This document shows positions 34,377 through 34,864 of a DNA stretch of 34,864 nt, piece by piece. The translations under genes were made by a program, and so were the position numbers. The notes under the pieces are model-generated. The model saw only the letters and a program-made list of their open reading frames with translations, was not told the origin of the DNA and searched no databases. The stretch comes from RGIG1959 sp964564305 (lineage in GTDB: Bacteria; Bacillota; Clostridia; Oscillospirales; Acutalibacteraceae): NCBI GenBank assembly GCA_964564305.1, contig CAZMAM010000014.1:1-34864 (forward strand), read 5' to 3'. Within the stretch, counting starts at the first letter, position 1. The number at the start of each line of letters is the position of its first letter.

Positions 34377-34864
34377 TTATTGCTTTTTAGCTTTTATTAA
34401 GCCCAATTTGTAAATCATCATTTTCAGAAGAAATCGCAATCGAACAGTCACCAATCTAAGCGGATAGTACTTTTGAAACAAATCCTTGTCTCGCAAAGAC
34501 TGAGCATCTTTCCAAAAAGACATTCTTTCTTTCAATATCTCGCTTATATTAATTAAAGAATCAGCCTGTTCATTCAACAGCTTTTGCGCAGATACTTCCT
34601 CGATGCGTAGCACCTTTTTGCATGACTGAAACAAAGACAGTCCCTTTTCAGAATTTACAATGACCTTGGTAGCCCCCAGATCATTTTTTATCAAATGACT
34701 GCAATCGGAAATATCCAATGCATCATACAAGGTTAAATCTCCAAATCTTTCTCCTTTCCGGTACGGGCATTTGTAGCAGGAATATCTGGAATACACGTTT
34801 GAGAAAAAAGCCCTCAGATAAGGATCATAGTGTAGCGGACGCCGATAATGGCTTCCATCCGAAA
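34377..34864 (-). CDS. F420-hydrogenase/dehydrogenase beta-subunit-like protein, C-terminal part (runs off window)
   Basis: The frame is open through the right window edge (SDGSHYRRPLHYDPYLRAFF precedes the in-frame GTG at 34796), so the N-terminal part lies outside. The visible ~162 residues contain YSCYKCPYR with a CxxC pair and RFGDLTLYDALDI, matching the C-terminal domain (FrhB_FdhB_C) of proteins annotated as coenzyme F420 hydrogenase beta subunit. In clostridial polysaccharide operons such proteins often accompany acyl- and pyruvyl-transferases and probably act on the glycan rather than on F420. The RFGDLTL motif normally reads RxGDITIGDFWG, so this copy deviates there. Confidence 0.75.
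   Translation of the reverse strand, partial: SDGSHYRRPLHYDPYLRAFFSNVYSRYSCYKCPYRKGERFGDLTLYDALDISDCSHLIKNDLGATKVIVNSEKGLSLFQSCKKVLRIEEVSAQKLLNEQADSLINISEILKERMSFWKDAQSLRDKDLFQKYYPLRLVTVRLRFLLKMMIYKLGLIKAKKQ

Overview
The window looks like a chromosomal segment of an anaerobic Gram-positive bacterium of class Clostridia, most likely an Oscillospirales/Ruminococcaceae-type organism. This rests on the Firmicutes-type core genes and their order (ymdB ... miaB-ymcA-mutS-mutL-miaA; yggS-sepF ... divIVA-ileS-lspA-rluD; rpsF-ssb-rpsR), strong Shine-Dalgarno sites and the absence of outer-membrane genes. I place it no closer than that. I saw no tRNA, rRNA or CRISPR array.

Region 1 (1-24.2 kb, all + strand) is the conserved core. 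It starts with a promoter and a membrane-anchored protein of unknown function, then the phosphodiesterase ymdB and a YfhO/CsbB-like pair for glycosylating surface polymers. Next come miaB, a YmcA/YlbF-family protein, mutS, mutL and miaA: mismatch repair interleaved with both enzymes of ms2i6A37 tRNA modification. An HlyD-like adaptor, the PLP protein yggS, sepF and divIVA (cell division), ileS, lspA and rluD follow. The block ends with rpsF-ssb-rpsR, which has its own sigma-A promoter, a structured leader and a strong terminator.

Region 2 (24.2-28.0 kb, + strand) is accessory. It holds two related but clearly diverged AAA-ATPase/PD-(D/E)XK nuclease-fold proteins. The first has a promoter overlapped by a perfect dyad; the second has lost the Walker B aspartate. 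A hairpin with T-rich tracts on both sides closes the region and probably terminates transcription from both directions.

Region 3 (28.2-34.9 kb, all - strand) is the distal end of a cell-surface polysaccharide operon. Read 5' to 3' on the minus strand it contains an F420-hydrogenase-beta-like protein (cut by the window edge), a badly broken acyltransferase, a Wzy-like polymerase/ligase, LicD, a TagD-like cytidylyltransferase, a stand-alone asparagine-synthetase domain, a Wzx-like flippase and an SDR pseudogene. LicD, the cytidylyltransferase and the amidotransferase-like gene overlap by 4 nt each and look like one translationally coupled module for decorating the polymer. The upstream part of this region is visibly richer in A+T than the core, which suggests acquisition by transfer.

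A ~180-bp MITE-like repeat with ~15-nt terminal inverted repeats is scattered through the window. There are two full copies in opposite orientation, two partial copies and one doubtful short relative. Each copy with a visible upstream gene lies just behind a stop codon or terminator.
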